A DNA stretch of 64,000 nt from Desulfomicrobium sp. ZS1 (GCF_024204645.1 NZ_CP100351.1:2232001-2296000); one strand, 5' to 3'. Shown: positions 1 to 8,729, numbered from the stretch's first letter. Numbers and translations are program-made. The notes: generated from the letters alone by a model not told the origin.

Positions 1-1263
1 CAGGAAGTGGCCGAACCCAATGCCCGCTTTATGAGCGCGAACCCCTTGGATATCCGTCGCGTCATTGACAACCCAGGGGAGTTCAGGCGGCTTAATGTCA
101 TTCTGGTCACGGTCGAAAGTTTGAGCGCGAAATACCTTGGGTGTTTCGGTGATTCTCGCAACTTGACACCGAATTTGGACCGGTTGCGGTCGGAGAGCGT
201 GTTTTTTAACAATTTCTACGCAACTGGCACACGCACGGACCGAGGCTTAGAAGCTATCACGCTGTCCATACCTCCGACCCCGGGGCGATCCATTGTCAAG
301 CGCCTCGGTCGGGAAACCGGATACGCCAGCCTTGGCAGACAACTGGAGGCCCGAGGCTACGACAGCGTCTTCCTGTACGGCGGACGCGGTTATTTCGACA
401 ACATGAACGCGTTCTTCGGCGGCAATGGATACCGTATCATCGATCAGAGCAGCGTCCCCGAGAAAGAGATAACCTTCAAGAACGCCTGGGGAATGTGCGA
501 CGAGAACCTGTACAGCCAGGCGCTGCGGCAGGCGGACATCGATCACGCCGTGGGCAAGCCTTTTTTCTTCCAACTTATGACCACCTCGAATCACCGTCCC
601 TACTCCTATCCCGAGGGCCGCATCGACATTCCTTCAGGATATGGCCGGGAAGGTGCCCTCAAATACACGGACTACGCCATCGGAGAATTTTTGAATCAGG
701 CACGGCAAAAACCTTGGTTTGAAAAGACGGTTTTCGTCTTTGTCGCCGACCATACGGCGGGGAGCGCAGGCAAGGAAGACCTGCCGGTTGCCAAATATCG
801 AATCCCGTTGTTCATCTACTCTCCCAACATACTCAAAGCGCAGGAGGTTTCAATGCTCTCCAGCCAGATTGATCTGGCCCCGACACTGCTTGGCCTCTTG
901 AACCTGGATTATACATCGACCTTTTTTGGACGCAACGTATTGCGCGAGGATGGTGCTTCAGGGCGGGCGCTGATCGGAAATTACCAGCATCTTGGTCTGT
1001 TTGATGGTCAGAGCCTTGCGATTTTGAGCCCTCGTCGGGGCATGCGCCGCCATGACGACGCCCTGGGGCTGAGCGATGAATCAAGCGTCAGTGCCGCCGA
1101 TCCTCTGATGCGCCGTGATATTGCGTATTACCAAGGTGCCAGCCACGCATTCAAGGCGGGTCTTCTCCGTTGGCAAAGCAATGGTTTGAAAGAGATTGGC
1201 AAAGAAAATTCAAATCCATCTCGCTCCGTTTCATTATCACCCCGAACCCATCCGGAGAGTTGA
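1..1263 (+). CDS. LtaS/MdoB-type sulfatase-fold phosphotransferase, 5' partial
   Basis: The reading frame is open from the first base, so the N-terminus, presumably the membrane segments, lies outside the window. What remains is the extracytoplasmic alkaline-phosphatase/sulfatase fold of lipoteichoic acid synthase and phosphoglycerol transferase (MdoB) enzymes. Visible motifs are VTVESLSAKYLG near the start, GTRTDRGLEA, whose threonine sits where the family nucleophile is expected, a YDSVFLYGG segment, TSNHRPYSYP, and FVADHT, a metal-binding DH pair. The stop codon overlaps the start of the next gene (TGATG), so the two are translationally coupled. The family transfers phosphoglycerol or phosphoethanolamine to envelope glycans or lipids. 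The actual acceptor cannot be told. Family assignment is firm; substrate is unknown. Confidence 0.85.
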   Translation, partial: QEVAEPNARFMSANPLDIRRVIDNPGEFRRLNVILVTVESLSAKYLGCFGDSRNLTPNLDRLRSESVFFNNFYATGTRTDRGLEAITLSIPPTPGRSIVKRLGRETGYASLGRQLEARGYDSVFLYGGRGYFDNMNAFFGGNGYRIIDQSSVPEKEITFKNAWGMCDENLYSQALRQADIDHAVGKPFFFQLMTTSNHRPYSYPEGRIDIPSGYGREGALKYTDYAIGEFLNQARQKPWFEKTVFVFVADHTAGSAGKEDLPVAKYRIPLFIYSPNILKAQEVSMLSSQIDLAPTLLGLLNLDYTSTFFGRNVLREDGASGRALIGNYQHLGLFDGQSLAILSPRRGMRRHDDALGLSDESSVSAADPLMRRDIAYYQGASHAFKAGLLRWQSNGLKEIGKENSNPSRSVSLSPRTHPES

Positions 1264-2879
1264 TGTCTGCCCCCTGTCTTCGTTCGGCGGCCTTGCTGGG
1301 CGGCTTGCTTGGCCTATTGATTCTGCTTTATGCTGGGATATTCGCCCATCGGGCCGTGCTGGGTGTGGATATAATGGAGGCCCGCAACCTCATCACTGCA
1401 AGAGAAATGATCGAAACAGGACACTGGTTTCTGCCCACACTGCATGGGGAGCCGCGCCTGGCCAAACCACCCCTGCCGACATGGCTCACGGCCGGGGCCA
1501 TGTTGCTCGGCAATGCCGGGCTGGACACGGATCTAACGGTGAATCGCATCCCCTCGGCCTTGGCCGGTTTGCTTCTTGCTGTCTCACTTTTCGGACTGAC
1601 CCGCTTTTGGACGAAAAGCGCAGCTGCGGCCTCGTGGAGCACAGCCTTTTTGACCACCAGCTACATGTTCGTGCTCATGGCCCGCCGCAACAGTTGGGAC
1701 ATTTATTGCCATGCTTTCATGCTGGCCGCGATATGGGGTGTGGCGGTGATTGTCGAATCCCCCACGCCCAGGAGAAAGCTGTCCGTGGGAACAGGCCTGC
1801 TGCTTGGTTTGTCGGGCTTGAGCAAGGGACCTGTCAGCTATTACGCGCTGCTACTGCCTTTTGCCATCGCACTGCTGGCCACCGGGGCAAAGGCGGGTAT
1901 TCGTTCGCATCTTCGGGATCTGGGTCTGGCACTGAGAATCGGCGTGGCACTGTCTTCAGTCTGGTCCATGGTTGCATGGGTGGCGATGCCCCACGATTTT
2001 TCACGCATGCTCGCTACAGAGCAGGGCGCTTGGTTCACGGAGCACACCAAACCCTTCTGGTTCTATTTGCAATTTCCGTTCATGACGGGAATCTGGTCAC
2101 TAGTTGCCTGTGCGGCACTCTGGCCAAGGCACGCGCGTAGCAGGGTCGAGCCGTTGTTGCCGTACTGGCGTCCTGTCATCTGGTGTCTTGGCAGCGTGCT
2201 GCTGCTCATGCTCGTCCCGGAAAAAAAAGATCGCTACCTGCTGCCCATTCTCATCCCGTTGTGCCAACTTATGGGAGTGTATTTGACGGGATTGCTGCGT
2301 AATCCGGAAAAGGGCGGACGCCTTGGGCGTGCGCTTATTCTCGCGAACTCCGTGATTTTCGGGATTGTGTGTATTTCTATTCCAATCTCTTTGTTCTGGC
2401 TGTGGACACGTTTTCCTGCCTTGGACGGCATTGAACTGACCGGAGTCGGAATGACGGCTGTGCTTGCTGCGTTGCTTTTATACTTCCTCTGGCGCTCGCA
2501 GCATCTGCCGGGACTTTTCGTAGCCAAATTCTCGATTCTCGGGCTTTGTTGTCTGGCGCTGCCGGCCATCATTCAACCCTTCGTCGGGAATATGTCTGTT
2601 CCCCTCACTGAAATCCGTTCTTTCACCTCGGGAGGGCCTGTGTTGTGCGACAGTTCCCTCAAATTTCAAGACTCCTGGATCATCGGCAGCAAGCCATTGG
2701 CACAAAATGATTCCGCAAATATTGAACTCCCTGATAAAATATATTTTGCCTCGCGTAGGAAAAATCCAATCTTGCCGGAATCGCTGCGCGAATATGCGCC
2801 TCAAGCCCACATGGATGTACACAATTTTTCCGGCAAGAAATTATACTTCATCGCACTCGATCGTCGTATAACCCAATAA
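1263..2879 (+). CDS. ArnT-like GT-C glycosyltransferase (GT39/GT83 family)
   Basis: This is a polytopic membrane protein of 538 residues that begins with a long hydrophobic segment and then has the first periplasmic-loop signature of ArnT/PMT proteins: DIMEARNLITAREMIETG followed by a GEPRLAKPPLPTW motif, with the acidic residues expected for lipid-linked sugar transfer. About twelve hydrophobic segments follow, plus a short soluble C-terminal domain. The start overlaps the stop of the preceding gene, which fixes the ATG; a frame extending 93 bases further upstream is a shadow. Family members move a sugar from undecaprenyl phosphate to lipid A, protein or another envelope acceptor. With the flanking phosphotransferase and metallophosphoesterase it probably decorates an envelope glycan or lipid. 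That context is inference. Confidence 0.85.
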   Translation: MSAPCLRSAALLGGLLGLLILLYAGIFAHRAVLGVDIMEARNLITAREMIETGHWFLPTLHGEPRLAKPPLPTWLTAGAMLLGNAGLDTDLTVNRIPSALAGLLLAVSLFGLTRFWTKSAAAASWSTAFLTTSYMFVLMARRNSWDIYCHAFMLAAIWGVAVIVESPTPRRKLSVGTGLLLGLSGLSKGPVSYYALLLPFAIALLATGAKAGIRSHLRDLGLALRIGVALSSVWSMVAWVAMPHDFSRMLATEQGAWFTEHTKPFWFYLQFPFMTGIWSLVACAALWPRHARSRVEPLLPYWRPVIWCLGSVLLLMLVPEKKDRYLLPILIPLCQLMGVYLTGLLRNPEKGGRLGRALILANSVIFGIVCISIPISLFWLWTRFPALDGIELTGVGMTAVLAALLLYFLWRSQHLPGLFVAKFSILGLCCLALPAIIQPFVGNMSVPLTEIRSFTSGGPVLCDSSLKFQDSWIIGSKPLAQNDSANIELPDKIYFASRRKNPILPESLREYAPQAHMDVHNFSGKKLYFIALDRRITQ

Positions 2880-2921
2880 TTCAGGCTAACCTTGCCCACC
2901 AACGTGACTCCGAGAGAAAAT

Positions 2922-3926
2922 ATGAAGATCATCTACAAACGGTATATTTTATGGGCGTTGGCTGGACTCTATGTCATTGCCGCCGGAATGCAGATTTATG
3001 CCTGCGTTGTGACATATACCGCCCGACAGACTCAATTCCCAAAAAATTTTGGCAATTTCGAGAGCGTACGTGCGGCCTTGCCTGCATCCGATGCGAAAAA
3101 GCCATTCACCTTCGTGATAGTGGGCGACACACGCAGTACGGGCACTTTCAAAGGCTTAACTGAAGATATTAACAAGGCCGAGCCTGCTTTTATTGTCATT
3201 CTTGGGGACTGGGTGAATGGCGGTTCCATGGATCAGCACGCCGATTTCAAACAAAAATCGGCTGAATATGATTTCTCATGCCCGGTTTTTTTCACGCCGG
3301 GCAACCATGACGTTGACCCGGAAAAATATCCAATGGCTTCGTTTGAAAAGGAGTACGGACCGCGAAATTTTTCATTTGTTTTCAATGATAATATTTTCAT
3401 TTTCATAAGCCATCTCGATAAACGTTTCCCCAATCATGACTCTTTGAACTATCTACGTTCTCTGGACCAAAAAACATTAGCCGCATATCGCAATCGGTTT
3501 GTCTTCATGCATATCCCGCCATGGGTTTCGCCGGACATCAAGGAGCGTCATACACGAGATGAAAAGGAGCTTATGCAAATTTTTGAAGATTTGAATATAG
3601 ATTATGCGGTGGCCGCAGACTTTCATGGTTATAACCGGACGCGTCTGCGCGGGGTGGAATATATCATCACTGGCGGTGGAGGGGGACGGTTGCACGAATC
3701 TCAAGGGCGACAATTTCATCATGCCATAGCATTGACTGTTGGGACGGACATGGTTTCGGAACGAATTCTGCCAGCATTTGCGCATTTTGATTTTAAAGAA
3801 TGCATAGATATGAATTCCATTGCTTATATCTGTCCATTTCTGCTTGACCATTCTTTTTTAATTGTAATAGTAAATATTATTATAATTATATTTTTGGTAA
3901 TTTTATATAAAAAAAATAATTGCTGA
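2922..3926 (+). CDS. Membrane-anchored metallophosphoesterase
   Basis: A calcineurin-like phosphoesterase of 334 residues. The ordered metal-binding blocks are VGDTRSTG, ILGDWVNGG, PGNHDVDP, FMHIPPW and a terminal DFHGYNRTR, followed by a GGGGGR turn typical of purple-acid-phosphatase-like relatives. The first block has D-T-R instead of the usual D-x-H, so one metal ligand may differ. An N-terminal hydrophobic segment (about residues 8-27) and a very hydrophobic C-terminal segment ending in KKNNC would place the catalytic domain outside the inner membrane, tethered at both ends. The ATG was preferred to an in-frame TTG 30 bases upstream because the protein then begins with a normal signal-anchor. 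The 3' end is markedly AT-rich. It follows the ArnT-like gene by about 40 bases, so an operon is likely. Confidence 0.8.
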   Translation: MKIIYKRYILWALAGLYVIAAGMQIYACVVTYTARQTQFPKNFGNFESVRAALPASDAKKPFTFVIVGDTRSTGTFKGLTEDINKAEPAFIVILGDWVNGGSMDQHADFKQKSAEYDFSCPVFFTPGNHDVDPEKYPMASFEKEYGPRNFSFVFNDNIFIFISHLDKRFPNHDSLNYLRSLDQKTLAAYRNRFVFMHIPPWVSPDIKERHTRDEKELMQIFEDLNIDYAVAADFHGYNRTRLRGVEYIITGGGGGRLHESQGRQFHHAIALTVGTDMVSERILPAFAHFDFKECIDMNSIAYICPFLLDHSFLIVIVNIIIIIFLVILYKKNNC

Positions 3927-4024
3927 AATTGGCTAAATGATGTGGATCTACACACCACATTAAACTCTAACCACAACTCAAGCAACAAACGACATCGCGG
4001 CCATCGCCATACAGTTCTGAGGTT

Positions 4025-4971
4025 CTACCTCTCTTGGACGGCCCGATTATAGACGGCGTCGATTCTCAAAAAAATCTTCTCCCAGGTGAACGGCTCCGTA
4101 ATCCTGCGGATGTATTCCTCATCGGGCCGCACCCCGTTCATCACATCCGAGATGCTCTTCTCCAGCGCCTCGGCCAGCCGAGCTTCCAGCAGCGGCTCGT
4201 CGGTTGTGTACGGCTTGTCCACGGTTTCAAGCCGGGGAAGCTCCACCATGCGCACCATGTGCGGATGCGGCTCGGCGAAAAGCTCCCTGGCTCCGGGCAG
4301 GTCCGTGGTAACTATGCGGCAGCCGCAGGCCATGGCCTCCAGCAGGACCAGGGGAAGGCCCTCAAAAAACGACGGCAGCACAAAGATGTCGCATCTACGC
4401 ATCAGGCCGCCCAACTTCTCGTGGGAGAGCACGCCATGAACCATGACTCGGTCGCCATGGCTCGCGGCCAGGTGCAGGCACAGGTCCCTTTCCGGACCGC
4501 TGCCTGCACCCACCAAATGCAGACGCCAGGGTTTGCGGATCCTTTTTAGACTTTTCAACAACCAGGGCACCCCTTTAGAGGAGTCGAGCTTGCCCGCGTA
4601 GAGAATCTGCACGGCCCCGCCTTCATCCTCAACTTCCCCGGAATGAAAGCACAGCTCGTTGTATCCGCCGCTGACGACGTCCACCCTGCCGGGATCAATG
4701 CCCAGCAATTCGACAATGTCGGCCTTCTGCTGTTCAAAGAGGGCGATGATCAGATCGATGCCGCGCAAAGACCCTTTAAACGAGTCGCCCAGGTCCGGAC
4801 AAAGGCGGTGCTGGCGCAAACACGAGCCGTGGTAGATGAGGTCACCAGGGGCACAAGGAACGCAACCTCGCGGACCACCGCCATGACCATCCACAGGAGG
4901 TTGGAGTGGATGAGATCCGGAGCGGAGTCGGCCACGACGGCGGAGATATCCATGCACAGGGTGGTGAGGAG
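4025..4971 (-). pseudogene. Broken group 1 (GT4) glycosyltransferase
   Basis: The C-terminal two thirds is an intact GT4 Rossmann half with VVSGGYNELCF, ILYAGKLDSSKGV, LVGAGSGPE, VHGVLSHEKL, and the nucleotide-sugar signature PSFFEGLPLVLLEAMACG. The N-terminal half is in another frame: PDLIHSNLLW and PLVTSS read in one frame, then YHGSCLRQH continues in the next, so there is a frameshift near 4845. The upstream frame is also closed by TAG at 4972-4974, and the roughly 70-90 residues that normally precede the LIHSN block are absent. The remnant abuts and is cut off by the kinase gene ending at 5004. An apparent 336-residue frame over this locus therefore has a nonsense N-terminus. Programmed frameshifting is unlikely because the true N-terminus is gone. 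Confidence 0.75.
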
Positions 4972-5003
4972 CTAGTTTTCCGGCGATTCCATGTCCGCCC
5001 AGA

Positions 5004-5879
5004 TCACAAACTCGTCTCCACATCGCGCATGGCACGCTCCAGCGCTTCGGGCAGGAAAGGAAGCAACTCTGCTACGCCAAAGGCAGGCGTGGGATTGGCC
5101 AGAACGCCCAGGTAACGGTTGGCCAGCGCGGCCGTCCGGCATGCTTCGGTCATTTCCATCCCGGAAGCCAGCAGCGCCGTGACCAAACCGGTCAAGGTGT
5201 CGCCGGTGCCGCCGATGGGCTCCATGGCCGGAGTGTCGGGCTCGCTCACCCGCGACACAATGCGTCCGCCGGCAACCACGTAGTCCGTTTGCCCTTTGAC
5301 CAGGAGGTGACGCGCCGCGTTCGCGCCGGCATGGGCCGTGTCGATCAGTTCCGGAATCATCGCTTCCTCCTGAAGCAGAAATCCCCTCGTATAGAAGGGA
5401 TGAGGCGCAATCTCATCCGCCAAAAAGGCCATCTCCCCGGCATCCGGAGTGAACAGATCATAGTGATCGGCATAGCCGCTCATTTTTGCCGCGTACATGA
5501 ATCCCGCGTCAGCCACCAGCAGGGGGCGCTCGGCGAGTTCCTCAAGGCCCCACAGGATTTTGTTGTGCCAAACGACATCGGGCATGAGATAGTGAAAGGT
5601 CACCCCAACATGCCGGACCCGGCCACGATTTTCGACCAGATGCGCATAAAGGGTGCGGCTGCCCTCACCCGAGCCGGTGTCACCGATGATCAGTGCCTCG
5701 GGCGGATCGATGCCAAGTGCGCGGGCCGCAACAAAGGCCGTTGCCATAAGGGCCGGAGTCCCCCTGGCCACGTTGACGGTAACGCCAAGCACCTCAATGG
5801 CTCGTTCCTGAACAGTATAGGGGCCCCACGCCAGACTAAAATCAGCCCTGGGGACCGTGCCGACAATCAACCAAGACAT
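5004..5879 (-). CDS. YjeF C-terminal-type carbohydrate kinase (NAD(P)H-hydrate dehydratase-like)
   Basis: A 291-residue ribokinase-fold protein. The C-terminal GGTGDTLTG motif is the anion-hole and catalytic-base signature of this superfamily, and the central VADAGFMYAAK / DLFTPDAGEMAFLAD blocks resemble the ADP-dependent NAD(P)H-hydrate dehydratase branch. It lacks the N-terminal epimerase half found in Nnr fusions. It is the last gene of the probable selenium operon: its start overlaps the DUF3343 gene by 13 bases, so translation is coupled. Two readings are possible, NAD(P)HX repair or an operon-specific kinase or nucleotide-binding role. The fold is firm, the substrate is not. Its stop codon lies beside the truncated glycosyltransferase, so DNA just downstream has been rearranged. 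Confidence 0.75.
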   Translation of the reverse strand: MSWLIVGTVPRADFSLAWGPYTVQERAIEVLGVTVNVARGTPALMATAFVAARALGIDPPEALIIGDTGSGEGSRTLYAHLVENRGRVRHVGVTFHYLMPDVVWHNKILWGLEELAERPLLVADAGFMYAAKMSGYADHYDLFTPDAGEMAFLADEIAPHPFYTRGFLLQEEAMIPELIDTAHAGANAARHLLVKGQTDYVVAGGRIVSRVSEPDTPAMEPIGGTGDTLTGLVTALLASGMEMTEACRTAALANRYLGVLANPTPAFGVAELLPFLPEALERAMRDVETSL

Positions 5880-6415
5880 TGACGACGCGCCTCATCGAAA
5901 GCCAGTTGCAGGGCATAGCCGCACAGGGTTTGCCCCAAAGAACGGGGTTCGGGAGCCGCATCGAGAGTATGGCCCACCAGCATCTCTGCCAGATAGGGCA
6001 CGTCCGGGCACCCGCCACCAGACACGTTGACGATACGCAGATCCCGACGATCCACGGTGATCTTCATATTGGCGGCCCGAACCATCAGATACGACCCCAA
6101 CTCCTTGGACTGGAACAGGGATACAGGTTCAAGCAGATGATCCTGGGCGACGGCTACTCGCAAGGGCTGAAGATTTCGCTCTGCCAACACCTCGCGCACG
6201 CGCATTTCCTGCACCAGGGAAAATTCAACAACCATGTCGCAGCCCTGACGCAAATCCGGAGGCGGTCCCTTGACCGCGACCTCCAGACCCGACTGGCGCA
6301 GCGCCTCCTCGGCCCGGATAACCTCGCCAGTACTCGGATAGAGAAGCATCCCCTTTTCAGAAAGGCCTCGAACTGAGGGGGCTTTGCGGGACAGAAGCCC
6401 CCTCAGCCAGTTCAT
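5867..6415 (-). CDS. DUF3343 (putative Se/S carrier-like) protein
   Basis: A 182-residue protein. The region around residues 20-85 (KGMLLYPSTGEVIRAEEALR ... GCDMVVEFSL) matches the DUF3343 family, which Pfam describes as a putative Se/S carrier. The C-terminal 100 residues contain VSGGGCPDVPYLAEMLVG, with a conserved-looking cysteine in a glycine-rich loop, and QTLCGYALQLAF. The start overlaps the yedF stop by four bases (ATGA) and the end overlaps the kinase start, so it sits in the middle of a tightly coupled operon. DUF3343 proteins are known to co-occur with SelD and YedF-type proteins. A role in selenium trafficking is therefore inference from family and context, not something the sequence proves. 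Confidence 0.75.
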   Translation of the reverse strand: MNWLRGLLSRKAPSVRGLSEKGMLLYPSTGEVIRAEEALRQSGLEVAVKGPPPDLRQGCDMVVEFSLVQEMRVREVLAERNLQPLRVAVAQDHLLEPVSLFQSKELGSYLMVRAANMKITVDRRDLRIVNVSGGGCPDVPYLAEMLVGHTLDAAPEPRSLGQTLCGYALQLAFDEARRQCLG

Positions 6416-6636
6416 GACTTCGCCAGGGACAATCTGAATTCCCCTCCGTCAAGCTCATCCACAGCCACGCTCCAGCCCTGGCTCTGCGCGGCACGAGAAA
6501 CGTTCTCCCGGCTGGCTTCGTTGTCCACGACCACCTCGATTTCCCCGGAACCATTTGCGCGCATGGCCTGCATAGCCATGAGCACCGGCTGGGGGCACGA
6601 CAAGCCTTTGGCGTCCACTATCTGTTTCATCTCCAC
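6412..6636 (-). CDS. yedF: YedF/TusA-like sulfurtransferase-fold protein
   Basis: A 74-residue SirA/TusA/YedF-family protein with the diagnostic N-terminal motif VDAKGLSCPQPVLMAMQAM, where the CPxP cysteine is the candidate sulfur or selenium carrier. It ends with a short beta segment GEFRLSLAKS. Longer YedF proteins linked to selenium metabolism carry an extra C-terminal DsrE-like domain; here that half is absent, and the following gene supplies a DUF3343 protein instead. It lies five bases downstream of yedE and overlaps the next start. The yedE-yedF pairing is a recognised signature of selenium metabolism genes, and the same window encodes a selenoprotein hydrogenase. Confidence 0.85.
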   Translation of the reverse strand: MEMKQIVDAKGLSCPQPVLMAMQAMRANGSGEIEVVVDNEASRENVSRAAQSQGWSVAVDELDGGEFRLSLAKS

Positions 6637-6641
6637 ATCCC

Positions 6642-7730
6642 CTATTTTCGATTTGTGAACCCGATGAACATCAACACGGCCAAGCCGATAACGATTCCAG
6701 CTACTCCGTGGGGGCCGATGCCCTGGGGCGAACTGGCCAACCCGAAATTATGGGCGATCCCGGCGCCTGCCAGAGATCCCAACACGAAGATGCCCGCGTC
6801 GCTGTTACCCTCGCCGGACATGAAAAGCTGTCTGCCCGGGCATCCGCCCGCCAAGGCGAAAGCCAGGCCGGCCACGAGCATGCCGGCGAAATTCCAGAAC
6901 CACATGGTGTGCGCCACCGGCTGGCCTTCGAATCCAGGATTGAACTGGCCAAGAAAGACGTTGGCGATCAAGGCGAAGACCAAAAGCGCAAGGAAGCCGA
7001 ACATGAGATACCACTGCTTGAAAAGCAGAACGTCACGGATGGCGCCCATGGTGCAGAACCGGCTGCGCTGCGCCAGAAAACCGATGCCCAGACCCGCGCC
7101 AAGGGAAAGCAAAAGAGGCGCGTAGGCCGCACCGGGTCCTTTGAGAGAATACCACAGCACCCCGCTCTGGGCTTCTCCCGCCACTGGCGGAAACAGCACC
7201 CGCAGAGCCAGAAGACCAAGCATGAGCAAAGGCAGGATGAGTCCCGTGCCGGTAGACTGGGCCTGAGTTCGCCCCAGGTTGAAGCCGCTCTTGAAAAAAA
7301 GAGTACCGATCCACACACCGGTGACAAGGCCTATCAGTCCGAACAGGGCATTTCCGTCGCCACCGGCCAGACGAAGGATCACCCGCCAGGGGCATCCCAA
7401 AAAGACCAGCGCGCCGATCATGGCGATCATACCCAGAACAAAACGTGCCAGAGGAGCCGAACCCCCAGTAGGCTTGAATTCCTTGAAAGCCAGGGCCGCC
7501 ATGAAAGAACCGAGCACGAAGCCGATGATCTCGGGGCGCATGTACTGCACTACGGCAGCGCGGTGCAAACCTATGGCGCCCGCAATGTCACGTCCGAAAC
7601 AGGCCACGCAAATGGCCATGTTCGCCGGATTGCCAGACTTCTGCAAAAAAGCGGCGACCACCCCGATCACAGCGCCTACGGTTATAATTCCCGCAGTTGT
7701 GGCAAAGACATTCTTCACTCCACGTGCCAT
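6642..7730 (-). CDS. yedE: YedE-family putative selenium transporter
   Basis: A 362-residue polytopic membrane protein of the YeeE/YedE (TsuA) family. It shows the two family repeats, each with a conserved cysteine in a glycine-rich turn: VFLGCPWRVILRLAGGDGN in the first half and FALAGGCPGRQLFMSGEGN in the second, plus an internal QRSRFCTMGAIRDVLLF block. These cysteines line the substrate path in the thiosulfate transporter TsuA. The selenium-linked subfamily is recognised by its partnership with yedF, as found here. The ATG was chosen over a GTG one codon upstream because the Shine-Dalgarno run GGGGGAG lies at usable distance from the ATG. It is the second gene of a minus-strand operon starting near 7970. 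Confidence 0.85.
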   Translation of the reverse strand: MARGVKNVFATTAGIITVGAVIGVVAAFLQKSGNPANMAICVACFGRDIAGAIGLHRAAVVQYMRPEIIGFVLGSFMAALAFKEFKPTGGSAPLARFVLGMIAMIGALVFLGCPWRVILRLAGGDGNALFGLIGLVTGVWIGTLFFKSGFNLGRTQAQSTGTGLILPLLMLGLLALRVLFPPVAGEAQSGVLWYSLKGPGAAYAPLLLSLGAGLGIGFLAQRSRFCTMGAIRDVLLFKQWYLMFGFLALLVFALIANVFLGQFNPGFEGQPVAHTMWFWNFAGMLVAGLAFALAGGCPGRQLFMSGEGNSDAGIFVLGSLAGAGIAHNFGLASSPQGIGPHGVAGIVIGLAVLMFIGFTNRK

Positions 7731-7748
7731 CACTCTCCCCCTTTGAGG

Positions 7749-7970
7749 TTACAATTCCTTTCGCTCTCCAACCCCAACCGCCAACGGACACGGCAACTCG
7801 TCAGGCGCGTAGACATGCTCTCCCCCACACAGCGGACATGTCGCCGTGACCGTGCCCTGCAAACGCTTGTTTCCTTCGTGGTCAAGACTTACGATTTCGC
7901 ACCCCGATGCCTCCCACCGGTCCGTACGAAAAACATCACGTTTCACCGGACAAAAAAAGCAAAGCTCCAC
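7749..7970 (-). CDS. Small Cys-rich, zinc-ribbon-like protein
   Basis: A 73-residue protein with two cysteine pairs, CFFC at residues 4-7 and CPLC at about residues 45-48, plus C23 and C60. The spacing suggests a small metal-binding or redox module, but I do not recognise a named family. The start is a GTG preceded by GGAGA four bases upstream. It ends 18 bases before yedE and is co-directional, so it is probably the first gene of the selenium operon. The two CxxC motifs would suit a chaperone-like partner for a thiol/selenol pathway or a zinc-binding regulator; neither is shown. Moderate confidence that it is a real gene. Confidence 0.55.
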   Translation of the reverse strand: MELCFFCPVKRDVFRTDRWEASGCEIVSLDHEGNKRLQGTVTATCPLCGGEHVYAPDELPCPLAVGVGERKEL

Positions 7971-8396
7971 AATGTCTCCATGAATAATTCAGAATCAATT
8001 GCAGAACTTATTATCATAAAGGCTTTTATGTCCAATAGACCTTATCAATTCATAATCTACAAACGTATTGACAAAGCTTTCGCAATCATGAACGAACGAT
8101 ATCGTATTAAAATGGTACGAAATATATAGTATATATTCAAAAATAAAAAAATAAATACACAATCATAAAAAGTATTAAATTATAAGTATAGAAAAAAGCA
8201 TAAAAAAACATTTTTGAATAAAATATATAATATTCACGGACAGATTAATCTCAAAGCATCTCATCATGTACATATAGAACATCTACAAAATTCAATTCAA
8301 TTCACTGATGGCCAAGACAAAATCAACGCCGAGTACTTGAGCATTGAGAAAAAGTTATTCACAACAGCAATGGCATAATGTCAGGACGATGAGTAC
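7971..8396. other. AT-rich intergenic region upstream of the selenium operon
   Basis: About 425 bases, strikingly AT-rich compared with the genes around it, and without a credible coding frame. It must contain the promoter of the minus-strand operon that starts at 7970. Several TATAAT-like strings occur on both strands, so no single promoter can be singled out. Two similar strings (GAGTACTTGAGCATTGAG and GAGTACTTGGACAATGAA) lie 60 bases apart at 8331 and 8391, just before the hydroxylase remnant. No hairpin followed by a T-tract was seen. Confidence 0.4.
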
Positions 8397-8729
8397 TTGG
8401 ACAATGAATTCCACCTAGCCACGGCCGCGATATTCAACCACGCCAACGTCTTCCTGCCCCTTCCCCTGGACCGCGTCCTGCGCCTCATCCTGGTCACGCC
8501 GGATATGCACCGCATCCACCACTCCACCGACGGCAAGGAGATGAACAAAAACTTCGGCTTCAGCTTCCCCTGGTGGGACCGGCTCTTCTCGACCTATCAA
8601 AATCAGCCCGCCGGAAGCCATGAGAACTTGCCGCTGGAGCTGAAAATCTTCCGCGAAGCCAGATACCGATCACTGCCTTGGATGCTGGCCATGCCCTTCA
8701 CGAACCCCGGTTCAGTTCGCAAGAAATAA
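8397..8729 (+). pseudogene. C-terminal remnant of a fatty acid hydroxylase-family protein
   Basis: The 110 residues match the end of the membrane-bound sterol desaturase/fatty acid hydroxylase superfamily: ATAAIFNHANVFLPLPLD, then VTPDMHRIHHSTD, which is the last histidine box, then FGFSFPWWDRLFSTY. The first two histidine boxes (normally HxxxH and HxxHH upstream) and all transmembrane helices before them are missing. The frame begins with TTG directly after AT-rich noncoding sequence, with no ribosome binding site. An enzyme lacking most of the di-iron ligands cannot work, so this is a truncated remnant. It adjoins another damaged gene. Confidence 0.8.

Noticed and set aside
4820-4860. Programmed frameshift in the glycosyltransferase
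   Set aside because: No slippery heptamer was seen and the N-terminal part is truncated with a stop, so decay is simpler.
6708-8129. A 473-codon plus-strand frame opposite yedE
   Set aside because: Antisense shadow of a GC-rich gene; low-complexity H, R, Q-rich translation and no ribosome site.
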